NCBI GenBank assembly: GCA_027030295.1
Contig: JALVFB010000255.1
Span: 1-8,951 of the forward strand
From: Hyphomicrobiales bacterium
GTDB taxonomy: Bacteria > Pseudomonadota > Alphaproteobacteria > Rhizobiales > Aestuariivirgaceae
Reading direction: 5' to 3'
Length of the DNA: 8,951 nt
Shown one piece after another: positions 1-5,812 of the stretch (its first letter is position 1; each line of letters starts with the position of its first letter). The notes under the pieces were generated by a model. It was not told the origin of the DNA, ran no database searches, and saw only the letters and a program-made list of their open reading frames with translations. The position numbers were made by a program, and so were the translations under genes.

Positions 1-1289
1 AGGCGCAGAAGCATGTGACCCACAACGAGGCCCTGCGCACGCTGGACGCGCTGGTGCAGGCCACGGTGAAGGATCGCGATCTCGCCAGCCCGCCCGCCAA
101 CCCGCAGGATGGCGACTGCTATATCGTCGCCACCGGCGCCACCGGCGACTGGGCCGGGCGGGAGAATACCATCGCCGAGTTCCGCAACGGCGGTTGGGTG
201 TTCCATGTGCCGACGGAGGGCTGGCTGGCCTTCGTGCAGGACGAAAACGCCTTCCTGTTCTTCGACGGCACCTCCTGGCAGGACTTCTCCGCCACCATCA
301 CCGCGCTTCGGAACCTGCTGAAGCTGGGCATCAACACCAGCGCCGACGATACCAACCGCCTGGCGGTGAAGTCCGACGCGGTGCTGTTCAGCCACGACGA
401 CGTCACGCCGGGCAACGGGTCGGTGCAATTCAAGGTGAACAAGGCCGCCACGTCCAACACCGCCAGCCTGCTGTTCCAGAGCAACTGGTCGGCCCGCGCC
501 GAGATGGGATTGCTCGGCGGCGATGATTTCGCGCTGAAGGTCAGCGCCGACGGTGCGACCTGGCAGACTGCCCTGCAGGTGACGGCAGCCAGCGGCGTGG
601 TGGAGTTTCCTGCGTCGCTCACCAGCGCCGGCAACGCCGTCTGGCACGATGGCAACGTCGGCCCCCGCATCGATGCGCTTGCCGAGGATGCCGCGCCCAA
701 CACCAACGCCTTCATCCCCACCTCCGACGGCAGGAAGGTGAAGATCGCCAACCTGTCCTCCGGCGGCGGCGTTTCCAGTCTCAACCCCGCCGATGGCGGT
801 ATGGTGGGCATCAACACCGGCGCCGATGCCACCAACCGGCTGGCGGTGAAATCCGACGCGGTGCTGTTCAGCCACGACGACGTCACGCCGGGCAACGGAT
901 CTGTGCAATTCAAGGTGAACAAGGCCGCCACGTCCAACACCGCCAGCCTGCTGTTTCAGAGCAACTGGTCGGGCCGCGCCGAAATGGGCCTCGTTGGTGG
1001 CGATACCTTTCGCATCAAGGTCAGCGCTGACGGCGTGTCATGGCATGATGCGGTCAATATCGACGAGAACACGGGCAACGTCGGTGTGGGCGCGACATCT
1101 CCGACAACAAGGATGCATGTCGATGGCCCCGTTCGCGTGGGGTCATATACGGTGGCCGCCTTGCCGGATGCTTCCGCCGTGGGCGCCGGTGCCATCGTGT
1201 TCGTCAGCGATGAGGCAGGCGGCGCCACACTGGCCTTTTCGGACGGAACGAACTGGCGGCGCGTTACCGACAGGGCTGTGGTGAGCTGA
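1..1289 (+). CDS. DUF2793 phage tail/fibre-like protein, 5' end cut by window
   Basis: This is probably a tail-fibre or receptor-contact protein of a prophage or gene transfer agent. The frame is open from base 3, and it reads AQKHVTHNEALRTLDALVQ across the only nearby start-like codon (GTG at 15). Family members from memory carry this QAQKHVTHNEAL stretch shortly after their start, so the true start should lie upstream and GTG 15 is internal. The N-terminal part, to about base 300, is the DUF2793 domain, including DGDCYIV, GDWAGRENTIAEF and FFDGTSWQDF. Two near-identical modules of about 80 residues follow (bases 325-565 and 805-1045). The C-terminus has a short VGVGATSPTTRMHVDG stretch typical of tail spikes and a SDGTNWRRVTD tail-protein motif. 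The stop overlaps the endolysin start as TGATG, suggesting translational coupling. Family identity is fairly sure. The exact role is inferred. Confidence 0.85.
   Translation, partial: AQKHVTHNEALRTLDALVQATVKDRDLASPPANPQDGDCYIVATGATGDWAGRENTIAEFRNGGWVFHVPTEGWLAFVQDENAFLFFDGTSWQDFSATITALRNLLKLGINTSADDTNRLAVKSDAVLFSHDDVTPGNGSVQFKVNKAATSNTASLLFQSNWSARAEMGLLGGDDFALKVSADGATWQTALQVTAASGVVEFPASLTSAGNAVWHDGNVGPRIDALAEDAAPNTNAFIPTSDGRKVKIANLSSGGGVSSLNPADGGMVGINTGADATNRLAVKSDAVLFSHDDVTPGNGSVQFKVNKAATSNTASLLFQSNWSGRAEMGLVGGDTFRIKVSADGVSWHDAVNIDENTGNVGVGATSPTTRMHVDGPVRVGSYTVAALPDASAVGAGAIVFVSDEAGGATLAFSDGTNWRRVTDRAVVS
325..565 (+). repeat. Internal repeat module, copy A
   Basis: This is the first copy of a duplicated coding module inside the DUF2793 gene. 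It aligns without gaps to 805-1045 at a constant offset of 480 nt (160 codons). By hand I count about 31 differences over 241 nt, roughly 87% identity. The divergence sits mainly in the last 75 nt, and bases 423-475 are identical to the second copy. Both copies encode a module reading TNRLAVKSDAVLFSHDDVTP, then GNGSVQFKVNKAATSNTASL. Confidence 0.9.
805..1045 (+). repeat. Internal repeat module, copy B
   Basis: This is the second copy of the module described at 325-565, in the same reading frame. Between the copies lies a unique stretch (about 566-804) that includes a WHDGNVG motif, common in phage tail proteins. After copy B the protein goes directly into its C-terminal spike-like tail. The concentration of changes at the 3' end of the repeat fits a modular fibre in which the ends have diverged or been exchanged. 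Confidence 0.9.
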
Positions 1290-1909
1290 TGGGTGTGAAC
1301 AAGTTGACGTTCGATCTCATCCGCCGGTTTGAAGGACTACGGCTGCGTGCCTATCGTGACGCCGCCGGCGTATGGACGATCGGATACGGACACACCTCCA
1401 TGGCCGGGCCGCCGAAGGTCACGCCGGGCATGCGCATCACCGGGGAAGAGGCCGAGCGCATCCTGCGCCAGGATGTGGAGCGCTTCGCGCGCCAGGTGGC
1501 GAAGGCGCTGGGGCCGGACGTCATGGCCCGGATCAACGACAACCAGTTCGGCGCTCTGGTGAGCTTCGCCTTCAACGTCGGCATCGGCAACCTCAAGCGC
1601 TCCTCGGTGCTGCGCGCGGTGCGCGAGGGGCGCTTCGATGATGTGCCGCGCCTGCTGATGCGCTGGACGAAGGCCGGCGGCCGCCGTCTGCGCGGGCTTG
1701 TGCGTCGCCGCCGGGCCGAGGGGCGGCTGTGGATGACGCCGCCCGCTCGCCGTCGTCCACCGCCCACGACGATGGCGCGCCACAAGGTGCGGGAAATCGC
1801 CGAACGTCCCGGACTGACCGCCGCCTGGGCGGCCTTTTTGCTGGCCGCATCCATGCTGGCCGCCGCTGTCTGGAGGGAGCTTGTGGAATGGTTCACGTCG
1901 CTTTTCTGA
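1289..1909 (+). CDS. GH24 phage-type lysozyme (endolysin) with C-terminal membrane segment
   Basis: This endolysin hydrolyses the glycan backbone of peptidoglycan at the end of a lytic cycle. The 206-residue protein starts with the GH24 core: FEG near residue 15, then YRDAAGVWTIGYGHT. Glu15, Asp24 and Thr30 keep the 9- and 6-residue spacing of the T4 lysozyme catalytic triad (E11, D20, T26). The QFGALVSFAFNVGIG motif follows at about 97-111, and the core ends near 145 with GLVRRRRAEGRLW. An Arg/Pro-rich linker (about 149-165) and a hydrophobic segment at about 177-194 come next, then a short WRELVEWFTSLF tail. I see no N-terminal signal or SAR segment. The ATG overlaps the preceding stop, and the catalytic residues sit at the usual distance from it. 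Enzyme identity is secure. The C-terminal anchor is read from hydrophobicity. Confidence 0.93.
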   Translation: MGVNKLTFDLIRRFEGLRLRAYRDAAGVWTIGYGHTSMAGPPKVTPGMRITGEEAERILRQDVERFARQVAKALGPDVMARINDNQFGALVSFAFNVGIGNLKRSSVLRAVREGRFDDVPRLLMRWTKAGGRRLRGLVRRRRAEGRLWMTPPARRRPPPTTMARHKVREIAERPGLTAAWAAFLLAASMLAAAVWRELVEWFTSLF

Positions 1910-2124
1910 TGCGCCGGGCCGTGGGCCGCCTCAGCCGCCACCTGAAGGGGTGGCGCACGATGCTGTTCGCATTGCTGGTGGCCACCGTCGGCGTGCTGGA
2001 GGCCACGAACTGGGCCGATCTGGTGCCGGATGGCCCGGCCAAGGGCTACTGGCTGCTCGCCATTTCCATGGTCATCGCCTGGCTGCGCGCCATCACCACC
2101 ACCCCCATCGGCAGGAGAGATTGA
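1909..2124 (+). CDS. Small phage membrane protein, lysis-module associated
   Basis: This 71-residue protein has an N-terminal basic stretch with RHLKGWRT, a hydrophobic segment at about 18-33 (MLFALLVATVGVLEA), and a second one at about 48-62 (WLLAISMVIAWLRAI), ending TTTPIGRRD. Short proteins with a KGWRT/KGYRT start and a TTTP-type end are common beside phage lysozymes. They have no assigned activity that I can name, and a holin-like or holin-accessory role is only inferred from size, topology and position. I chose ATG 1909 because it overlaps the endolysin stop as TGATG, like the previous junction. An in-frame ATG at 1888, inside the endolysin gene, has a better Shine-Dalgarno (GGAGGG at 1872-1877) and would add MVHVAFL. 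Confidence 0.72.
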   Translation: MRRAVGRLSRHLKGWRTMLFALLVATVGVLEATNWADLVPDGPAKGYWLLAISMVIAWLRAITTTPIGRRD

Positions 2125-2126
2125 CC

Positions 2127-2429
2127 ATGCGCGCTTCCGATCCGGACCGTCACTGGCACCTGGACAGGCGCGTGCCGGTGGCGCTCATCATCACCATCGT
2201 CATGCAGACCATCGGCATCGTCTGGTGGGCGGCGAATCTCTCGGCGCGGGTGGACGCGCTGGAGCTGCGCATCCGCGAGGCGCGCGACAATCAGAACCGC
2301 ATCATTCGCCTTGAGGCCAATCAGGCGGCGGTATCGCGGCGGCTGGATCGCATGCTGGACGCATTCCGCCGGGTGGAGGCGAAACTGGACAAATTGCTGC
2401 TGAAACAGCGGGCGGGAGGGCCGAGATGA
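2127..2429 (+). CDS. Small single-TM coiled-coil protein (spanin-like topology)
   Basis: This 100-residue protein has a short polar N-terminus (MRASDPDRHWHLDRRVP), one hydrophobic segment at about 17-37 (VALIITIVMQTIGIVWWAANL), and a long charged helical region from about 38 to 95 with heptad-like spacing of Leu, Ile and Val. This is the layout of an inner-membrane spanin or Rz-type protein, and it lies in the lysis module. No overlapping o-spanin frame with a lipobox was recognised, so the spanin call is an inference from topology only. The start is well supported: AGGAGA at 2113-2118 lies 8 nt before ATG 2127, and the preceding gene stops at 2124. The stop overlaps the holin start as ATGA. 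Confidence 0.75.
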   Translation: MRASDPDRHWHLDRRVPVALIITIVMQTIGIVWWAANLSARVDALELRIREARDNQNRIIRLEANQAAVSRRLDRMLDAFRRVEAKLDKLLLKQRAGGPR

Positions 2430-2863
2430 TCGCCGTCGCCAGGTTGTTCGCCAATATCCTCACCGGCCCGTTGGTGAAGGCGGTGCTGGACGTGTTCGAG
2501 CGCGCCCGGCACGCGCAACTGGACGGAAAAGCCATCGAGGCGGAGCTGGAGAAGGTTATCGCCGCCGAGCTTGGTCGGATAGCGGCCACCGAGTTGCAGG
2601 CGCGCCACGATGTTATCATTGCCGAGCTGCGCGGCGAAAGCTGGCTGCAACGCAACTGGCGGCCGCTGGTTGCGATCACCTTCGCCACCGTCATCGTTTT
2701 CTACGGACTGATCCTGCCCATCGCCGTGGACTGGTTCGGCGCGCCGCCGGTGCGCATCGGCGACACTTTGCTGGGCTGGATCATGACCAGCGTGAACATC
2801 GCCATCGGCGGCTACATCGGCGGCCGCACGCTGGAAAAGATCGCTCGTCTCATCCGCCAATAA
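2426..2863 (+). CDS. 3-TM holin of the gene-transfer-agent/phage type
   Basis: Holins of this family make inner-membrane lesions that let the endolysin reach peptidoglycan. The 145-residue protein carries the family signature ESWLQRNWRPLVAI at about 71-84. Strong membrane segments follow at about 82-103 and 113-133. The N-terminal 20 residues are an amphipathic or weakly hydrophobic helix that would be the third segment, followed by a charged helix (about 25-70). The start is supported by GGGAGGG at 2414-2420, 5 nt before ATG 2426, and by the ATGA overlap with the previous stop. This is the last phage-type gene here, and no T-tailed terminator is visible after it. The match to the 3-TM holin family described for gene transfer agents is from memory of the motif. 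Confidence 0.85.
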   Translation: MIAVARLFANILTGPLVKAVLDVFERARHAQLDGKAIEAELEKVIAAELGRIAATELQARHDVIIAELRGESWLQRNWRPLVAITFATVIVFYGLILPIAVDWFGAPPVRIGDTLLGWIMTSVNIAIGGYIGGRTLEKIARLIRQ

Positions 2864-3008
2864 TCCCGGATGGTTTATGTTCTGCCCTTGTGGAAACATG
2901 AAATATTTCCTCTATGAGCCAGCAACCTGAAAGGCGTATTCATCTCGTGTTCAGCCCGCTTGCCTCATATACGGCTTGAATATGAGCGAGAAGCCCTGAA
3001 AGGCTTGT
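2864..3008. other. Intergenic boundary between phage module and host genes
   Basis: This 145-nt non-coding stretch is visibly less GC-rich than its surroundings. It holds a 10-bp palindrome (GAAATATTTC at 2900-2909), a direct repeat CCTGAAAGGC at 2926-2935 and 2995-3004, a tandem TTCA box, and a 7-bp inverted repeat. No tRNA, integrase fragment or T-tailed terminator was seen. The phage-like cluster must end, and the host unit must be switched on, within this stretch or through it. Confidence 0.6.
2938..2986 (+). promoter_or_regulatory. Candidate response-regulator operator and promoter for the pepSY-feuPQ unit
   Basis: ATTCAT at 2938-2943 and GTTCAG at 2949-2954 form a tandem direct repeat with 11-nt spacing (TTCA at 2939-2942 and 2950-2953), the geometry typical of OmpR/PhoP-family binding. 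Eleven bases further on, CATATA (2966-2971) could be a -10 element, as in PhoP-type promoters where the second half-site stands in for the -35. A perfect inverted repeat, CTCATAT (2964-2970) and ATATGAG (2980-2986) with a 9-nt gap, overlaps this -10. Autoregulation by the response regulator encoded two genes downstream is an inference. The repeats are seen directly. Confidence 0.45.
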
Positions 3009-3461
3009 ATGAAGCATTTCCTCACAGCCATGCGCATGGCGTTGGCTCTGGTCATTCTTGCCGCGCAGTTCTGGGCGGCGGAAGCCGGGGCTGGCACGCT
3101 CCGGGGGGCGCCGGCCGTGTCCGCTCGGGCCTTGCCCGTGCAGCGGGTTCAGTATCTGGATTTTCCGCCACCCCGCTTTCGCCGCCTGCCGCCGGCCCTG
3201 CGCATGCGGCCACGTTTGCGTCGTCCCCCGCGTCGCCCCCGGGTCGTTGTTCCGCCGCCCCGCAGAATGCGCAGGCCCGCGGTGAAAATTCGGCCCTCCG
3301 AAGCCTTGCGTCTGGCCCAGCGCCGCTGGCCGGACAGCATCGGCCTTTCCGTTCGCTTGCTTGGTGATGAGCCACCCGTATATGTTGTCAAGCTGCGCAC
3401 GCGCAGCCGGGTGGTGCGGGTGCTGGTGGATGCGCGCTCCGGCCGTGTGCTGCAACAGTGA
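3009..3461 (+). CDS. Secreted PepSY-domain protein with Arg/Pro-rich linker
   Basis: This 150-residue protein is likely periplasmic. Residues 1-26 form a signal peptide with a basic start, a hydrophobic core (ALALVILAAQFWAA) and an AEA cleavage site before Gly27. Residues 53-90 are extremely basic and proline-rich: by count 15 Arg and 13 Pro in 38 residues, with no acidic residue. A compact PepSY-like domain follows at about 94-149 (RPSEALRLAQRRWP, VYVVKLRTRSRVVRVLVDAR, SGRVLQ). PepSY proteins commonly sit next to two-component genes and are thought to modulate them or proteases. An AAGG (3000-3003) precedes ATG 3009 by 5 nt. Only 16 nt separate its stop from the response regulator, so co-transcription is likely. 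A role as a periplasmic modulator of the kinase is inferred. Confidence 0.85.
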   Translation: MKHFLTAMRMALALVILAAQFWAAEAGAGTLRGAPAVSARALPVQRVQYLDFPPPRFRRLPPALRMRPRLRRPPRRPRVVVPPPRRMRRPAVKIRPSEALRLAQRRWPDSIGLSVRLLGDEPPVYVVKLRTRSRVVRVLVDARSGRVLQQ

Positions 3462-3477
3462 TGAGGGAGAATGGCCA

Positions 3478-4146
3478 ATGCGCGTTCTCGTGGTGGAAGA
3501 CGATCCGCAACTCAACCGCCAGCTCAAGGAAGCGTTGGAAGGCGCCGGCTATGCCGTGGACGTGGCGCTGGATGGTGAGGAAGGACACTTCCTGGGCGAT
3601 ACCGAGCCTTATGACGCCGTCATTCTCGACCTCGGCCTCCCGCAGAAGGATGGCGTGACGGTGCTGAAGGAATGGCGCGCGGCGGGGCGCGACATGCCGG
3701 TGCTCATCCTCACCGCCCGCGACCGCTGGAGCGACAAGGTGGCCGGTTTCGACGCCGGAGCCGATGATTACGTGGCCAAGCCCTTTCACATGGCCGAGCT
3801 GCTGGCCCGCTTGCGGGCGTTGGTGCGCCGCGCCTCCGGCCATGCCAGCAGCGAGATCGCCTGCGGCCCTCTGGTGCTGGATACCGCCGGCGCCCGCGTG
3901 CTGAAGGACGGCATGCCCCTGAAGCTGACGCCGATGGAATACCGCCTGCTCGCCTATTTCATGCACCATCAGGGCGAGGTCATTTCCCGCACGCGCCTCA
4001 CCGAACACCTGTATGACCAGGACTTCGATCGTGATTCCAACACCATCGAGGTGATGATCGGGCGCGTGCGCAAGAAAATCGGCAAGGATATGCTGCAGAC
4101 GGTGCGCGGCCTGGGCTACCGCCTTGCTCCTCCCGAGGAGGAGTGA
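3478..4146 (+). CDS. feuP: OmpR/PhoP-family response regulator (FeuP-like)
   Basis: This cytoplasmic DNA-binding regulator is phosphorylated by the kinase encoded next to it. The 222-residue protein has a receiver domain (about 1-115) with acidic pocket Asp8-Asp9, phospho-acceptor Asp51 (in VILDLGLP), Thr79 and Lys101 (AKPF). A winged-helix output domain follows (about 125-219), including LTPMEYRLLAYF, the recognition-helix stretch SNTIEVMIGRVRKKIG, and the terminal RGLGYRLA motif of the OmpR family. All key residues are present. GAGGGAG at 3463-3469 lies 8 nt before ATG 3478. Neighbours argue for FeuP rather than generic PhoP: rhizobial feuPQ lie beside the cycHJKL cytochrome c maturation genes, as here. 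The symbol therefore rests on context plus family, and phoP would be an acceptable alternative. Confidence 0.9.
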   Translation: MRVLVVEDDPQLNRQLKEALEGAGYAVDVALDGEEGHFLGDTEPYDAVILDLGLPQKDGVTVLKEWRAAGRDMPVLILTARDRWSDKVAGFDAGADDYVAKPFHMAELLARLRALVRRASGHASSEIACGPLVLDTAGARVLKDGMPLKLTPMEYRLLAYFMHHQGEVISRTRLTEHLYDQDFDRDSNTIEVMIGRVRKKIGKDMLQTVRGLGYRLAPPEEE

Positions 4147-4157
4147 ACGGGGCCCAC

Positions 4158-5561
4158 ATGCTGCGCCGTCTCAGGGACATAGGCACCCGCTCACTTGCCA
4201 ATCGGTTGCTGCTGGCCTCCCTGCTGGCGGCGGTGGTGATGCTGCTGATGGCGGGGCTGTTGCTGTTCTGGATGTTTCGCGCCACTCTGGAACGCCAGTT
4301 CGACGCCCGCCTGGAGGCGCTCATCAATGGCCTGCTGGCCAATGTGGAGCAACAGGCCGACGGCGGCATTCAAGTCTCCCGCGATCTGGGCGATCCGCTT
4401 TTCCGCCTTCCCGCGTCCGGCTGGTATTGGCAGATCACGCCCCTCGGAAAGGGGGACGGACGCTCCCTGGCTTCGCGTTCCCTGCTGGAAAAGCGGTTCG
4501 ACGTGCATTTTTTCGATTCCCTGCCGCGCGCCGCGGACGGCAGTCTGCATCTCACCCTTCCCGGTCCGCATGGCAAGATGGTGCGGCTTATCGAACAACG
4601 TCTTTCCCTGTTCGGCGATGCCAACCGCTATTCCGTGATCATGGCCGGCGATGCCGACCAGATACGCAGGGAAATCGCATCCTTCACGCAGGTGATGGCG
4701 CTGGTTTTTGCCATCATGGGGTTGGGGCTGGTGCTCACCATTTTCATCCAGGTGCGATATGGCCTGCGCCCCCTGCAGGTGCTGCATGACGAGATTGCCG
4801 ACATCCGCGAGGGCCGCCGCCGGAAGCTGGAGGGACGCTTTCCTGATGAGATACGGCCGGTGGTGGACGAGCTGAACCAGCTTCTGCGCGCCAACCGCGA
4901 GGTGGTGGAGCGTGCCCGCACCCAGGTGGGCAACCTGGCCCATGCCCTGAAAACCCCACTGGCCGTGCTCATCAACGAGGCGGCCACCCGCGATGACGAG
5001 CTGGCGCGCCTGGTGGTGGAGCAATCGGCCCACATGCGCGAGCAGGTGGAACTGCATCTCGATAGGGCGCGCCGCGCCGCCCTGGTCGGCACCCTTGGCG
5101 TCACCACTCCCGTGAACGAAACCTTGCGCCCCATCCTGAACGCGCTGCGGCGCATCTACCGCGACCGCGAGGCGAACGTGGAGGTGGACTGCCCGCGGGA
5201 GCTGCTGTTCCGCGGCGAACGGCAGGATCTGGAGGAAATGTTGGGAAATCTGCTGGACAACGCCTTCAAGTATGGGCATGGACGGGTGCGGGTTTCCTGT
5301 TCCCGGCGGGATCGGGAGCTGGTGATCTTGGTGGAAGACGACGGCCCCGGCCTGACGGCCCGGCAGCGCGAGCGGGCCATGCGGCGCGGCCAGCGGCTGG
5401 ACGAATCCGGTCCCGGCTCCGGCCTTGGCCTGTCCATCGTCAAGGAGCTGGCCGGCATGTACAAGGGAGAAATGCGGCTGTCGGTGTCTGACATGGGCGG
5501 GCTGAAGGCGGAACTTCGCCTTCCGGCTGTGGCGGGCGGAAATATCGCTCAGGGGAAGTAG
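4158..5561 (+). CDS. feuQ: Sensor histidine kinase, PhoQ/FeuQ type
   Basis: This inner-membrane sensor should phosphorylate the response regulator upstream. Using ATG 4158 (467 residues), TM1 lies at about 14-41, a periplasmic sensor region runs to about 175, TM2 is at about 179-202, and a HAMP segment follows (YGLRPLQVLHDEIADIREG). The dimerisation/phospho-acceptor motif VGNLAHALKTPLAVL places the catalytic His at 262. The ATPase domain has NLLDN (364-368), DDGPG (394-398) and GSGLGLSIVKEL from 420. The LAHALKTPL form of the H-box is characteristic of PhoQ/FeuQ-like kinases. The gene follows the regulator by 11 nt. An in-frame GTG at 4143 overlaps the regulator stop (GTGA) and is the alternative start. 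ATG 4158 was preferred because a GGGG lies 5 nt before it. What it senses cannot be read from sequence. Confidence 0.88.
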   Translation: MLRRLRDIGTRSLANRLLLASLLAAVVMLLMAGLLLFWMFRATLERQFDARLEALINGLLANVEQQADGGIQVSRDLGDPLFRLPASGWYWQITPLGKGDGRSLASRSLLEKRFDVHFFDSLPRAADGSLHLTLPGPHGKMVRLIEQRLSLFGDANRYSVIMAGDADQIRREIASFTQVMALVFAIMGLGLVLTIFIQVRYGLRPLQVLHDEIADIREGRRRKLEGRFPDEIRPVVDELNQLLRANREVVERARTQVGNLAHALKTPLAVLINEAATRDDELARLVVEQSAHMREQVELHLDRARRAALVGTLGVTTPVNETLRPILNALRRIYRDREANVEVDCPRELLFRGERQDLEEMLGNLLDNAFKYGHGRVRVSCSRRDRELVILVEDDGPGLTARQRERAMRRGQRLDESGPGSGLGLSIVKELAGMYKGEMRLSVSDMGGLKAELRLPAVAGGNIAQGK

Positions 5562-5688
5562 AGAAGGGACAACTTTGAGAAAATTTGGAAGCGCATCTTC
5601 TGGTAGTTTTGCACTACAAATTCTTCATTTTTGCGCAGAAAGAGTTTTATTTCCTGAATGATTGTGATATGGGCAAATCAAAGGGTGG
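5562..5688 (+). promoter_or_regulatory. AT-rich upstream region, likely promoter for the structured RNA block
   Basis: This stretch is markedly AT-richer than the coding flanks and has no supported gene. It contains a short inverted repeat GTAGT-N5-ACTAC (5603-5617), a TGATT/AATCA inverted repeat (5659-5663 and 5676-5680), and an extended -10-like TGTGATAT (5663-5670) without a clear -35. Transcription starting near 5677 would lead straight into the hairpin run and stop at the terminator. The promoter assignment is weak and rests on composition and position. Confidence 0.3.
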
Positions 5689-5812
5689 CCGGCGCGTTCA
5701 CAGCGCGCCGGGACTGCCGGAAGAACCCGGCAGGTGTGCTGCTGGTTGCCCCCGGTCGCAGCGCACCGACCCGGGCCGGAAGCGGATCCCCTCGGGATCC
5801 GCTTCCTCTTTT
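5677..5812 (+). ncRNA. Candidate structured small RNA or attenuator leader, family unknown
   Basis: Three hairpins follow each other closely and then run into a rho-independent terminator. Hairpin 1 pairs CCGGCGCG (5689-5696) with CGCGCCGG (5704-5711) around a 7-nt loop. Hairpin 2 pairs CTGCCGG (5714-5720) with CCGGCAG (5727-5733) around AAGAAC. Hairpin 3 pairs GTGTGCTGC (5734-5742) with GCAGCGCAC (5758-5766), including one G-U pair, around a 15-nt loop. Hairpins 2 and 3 abut with no linker. The 5' end is a guess from a -10-like element. The block could be a free sRNA of about 135 nt, or a leader that controls the ccm genes starting 124 nt after the terminator tail. I compared it by eye with SRP RNA, the cobalamin riboswitch and alphaproteobacterial CCUCC-loop RNAs and saw no match. 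Confidence 0.4.
5778..5812 (+). terminator. Rho-independent terminator
   Basis: GGAAGCGGATCCC (5778-5790) pairs perfectly with GGGATCCGCTTCC (5794-5806) around a CTC loop, giving a 13-bp stem. It is followed by TCTTTT (5807-5812). The T-run is short but lies directly after the stem and only on the + strand side, so the direction is +. It would end either the pepSY-feuPQ transcript or the candidate RNA described at 5677-5812, and it insulates the ccm genes from upstream transcription unless it is conditional. Confidence 0.85.

Noticed and set aside
119..940. Minus-strand open frame of 273 codons over the DUF2793 gene
   Set aside because: It repeats in step with the duplicated + strand module and has no recognisable motif, so it is a mirror of the real gene.
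2892..2910. GAAATATTTC palindrome as a terminator after the holin
   Set aside because: The stem is short and AT-only with no usable loop, and no T-run follows it. It may be a protein-binding palindrome at most.
2926..3004. CCTGAAAGGC direct repeat (2926-2935, 2995-3004) as a phage attachment site
   Set aside because: The repeats are only 10 bp, both on the same side of the phage module, and the second overlaps the ribosome site of the PepSY gene. They cannot flank the element.
5734..5790. Resemblance to SRP (4.5S) RNA because of a GGCCGGAAGC stretch and a TGGTTGCCCC loop
   Set aside because: The apical SRP motif with GGAAGGAAGCAGC-type symmetry is absent, and the GGAAGC belongs to the terminator stem.
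5562..5812. Cobalamin-type riboswitch
   Set aside because: No B12-box-like GCCACTG core or the usual multi-branched order of conserved segments is present.
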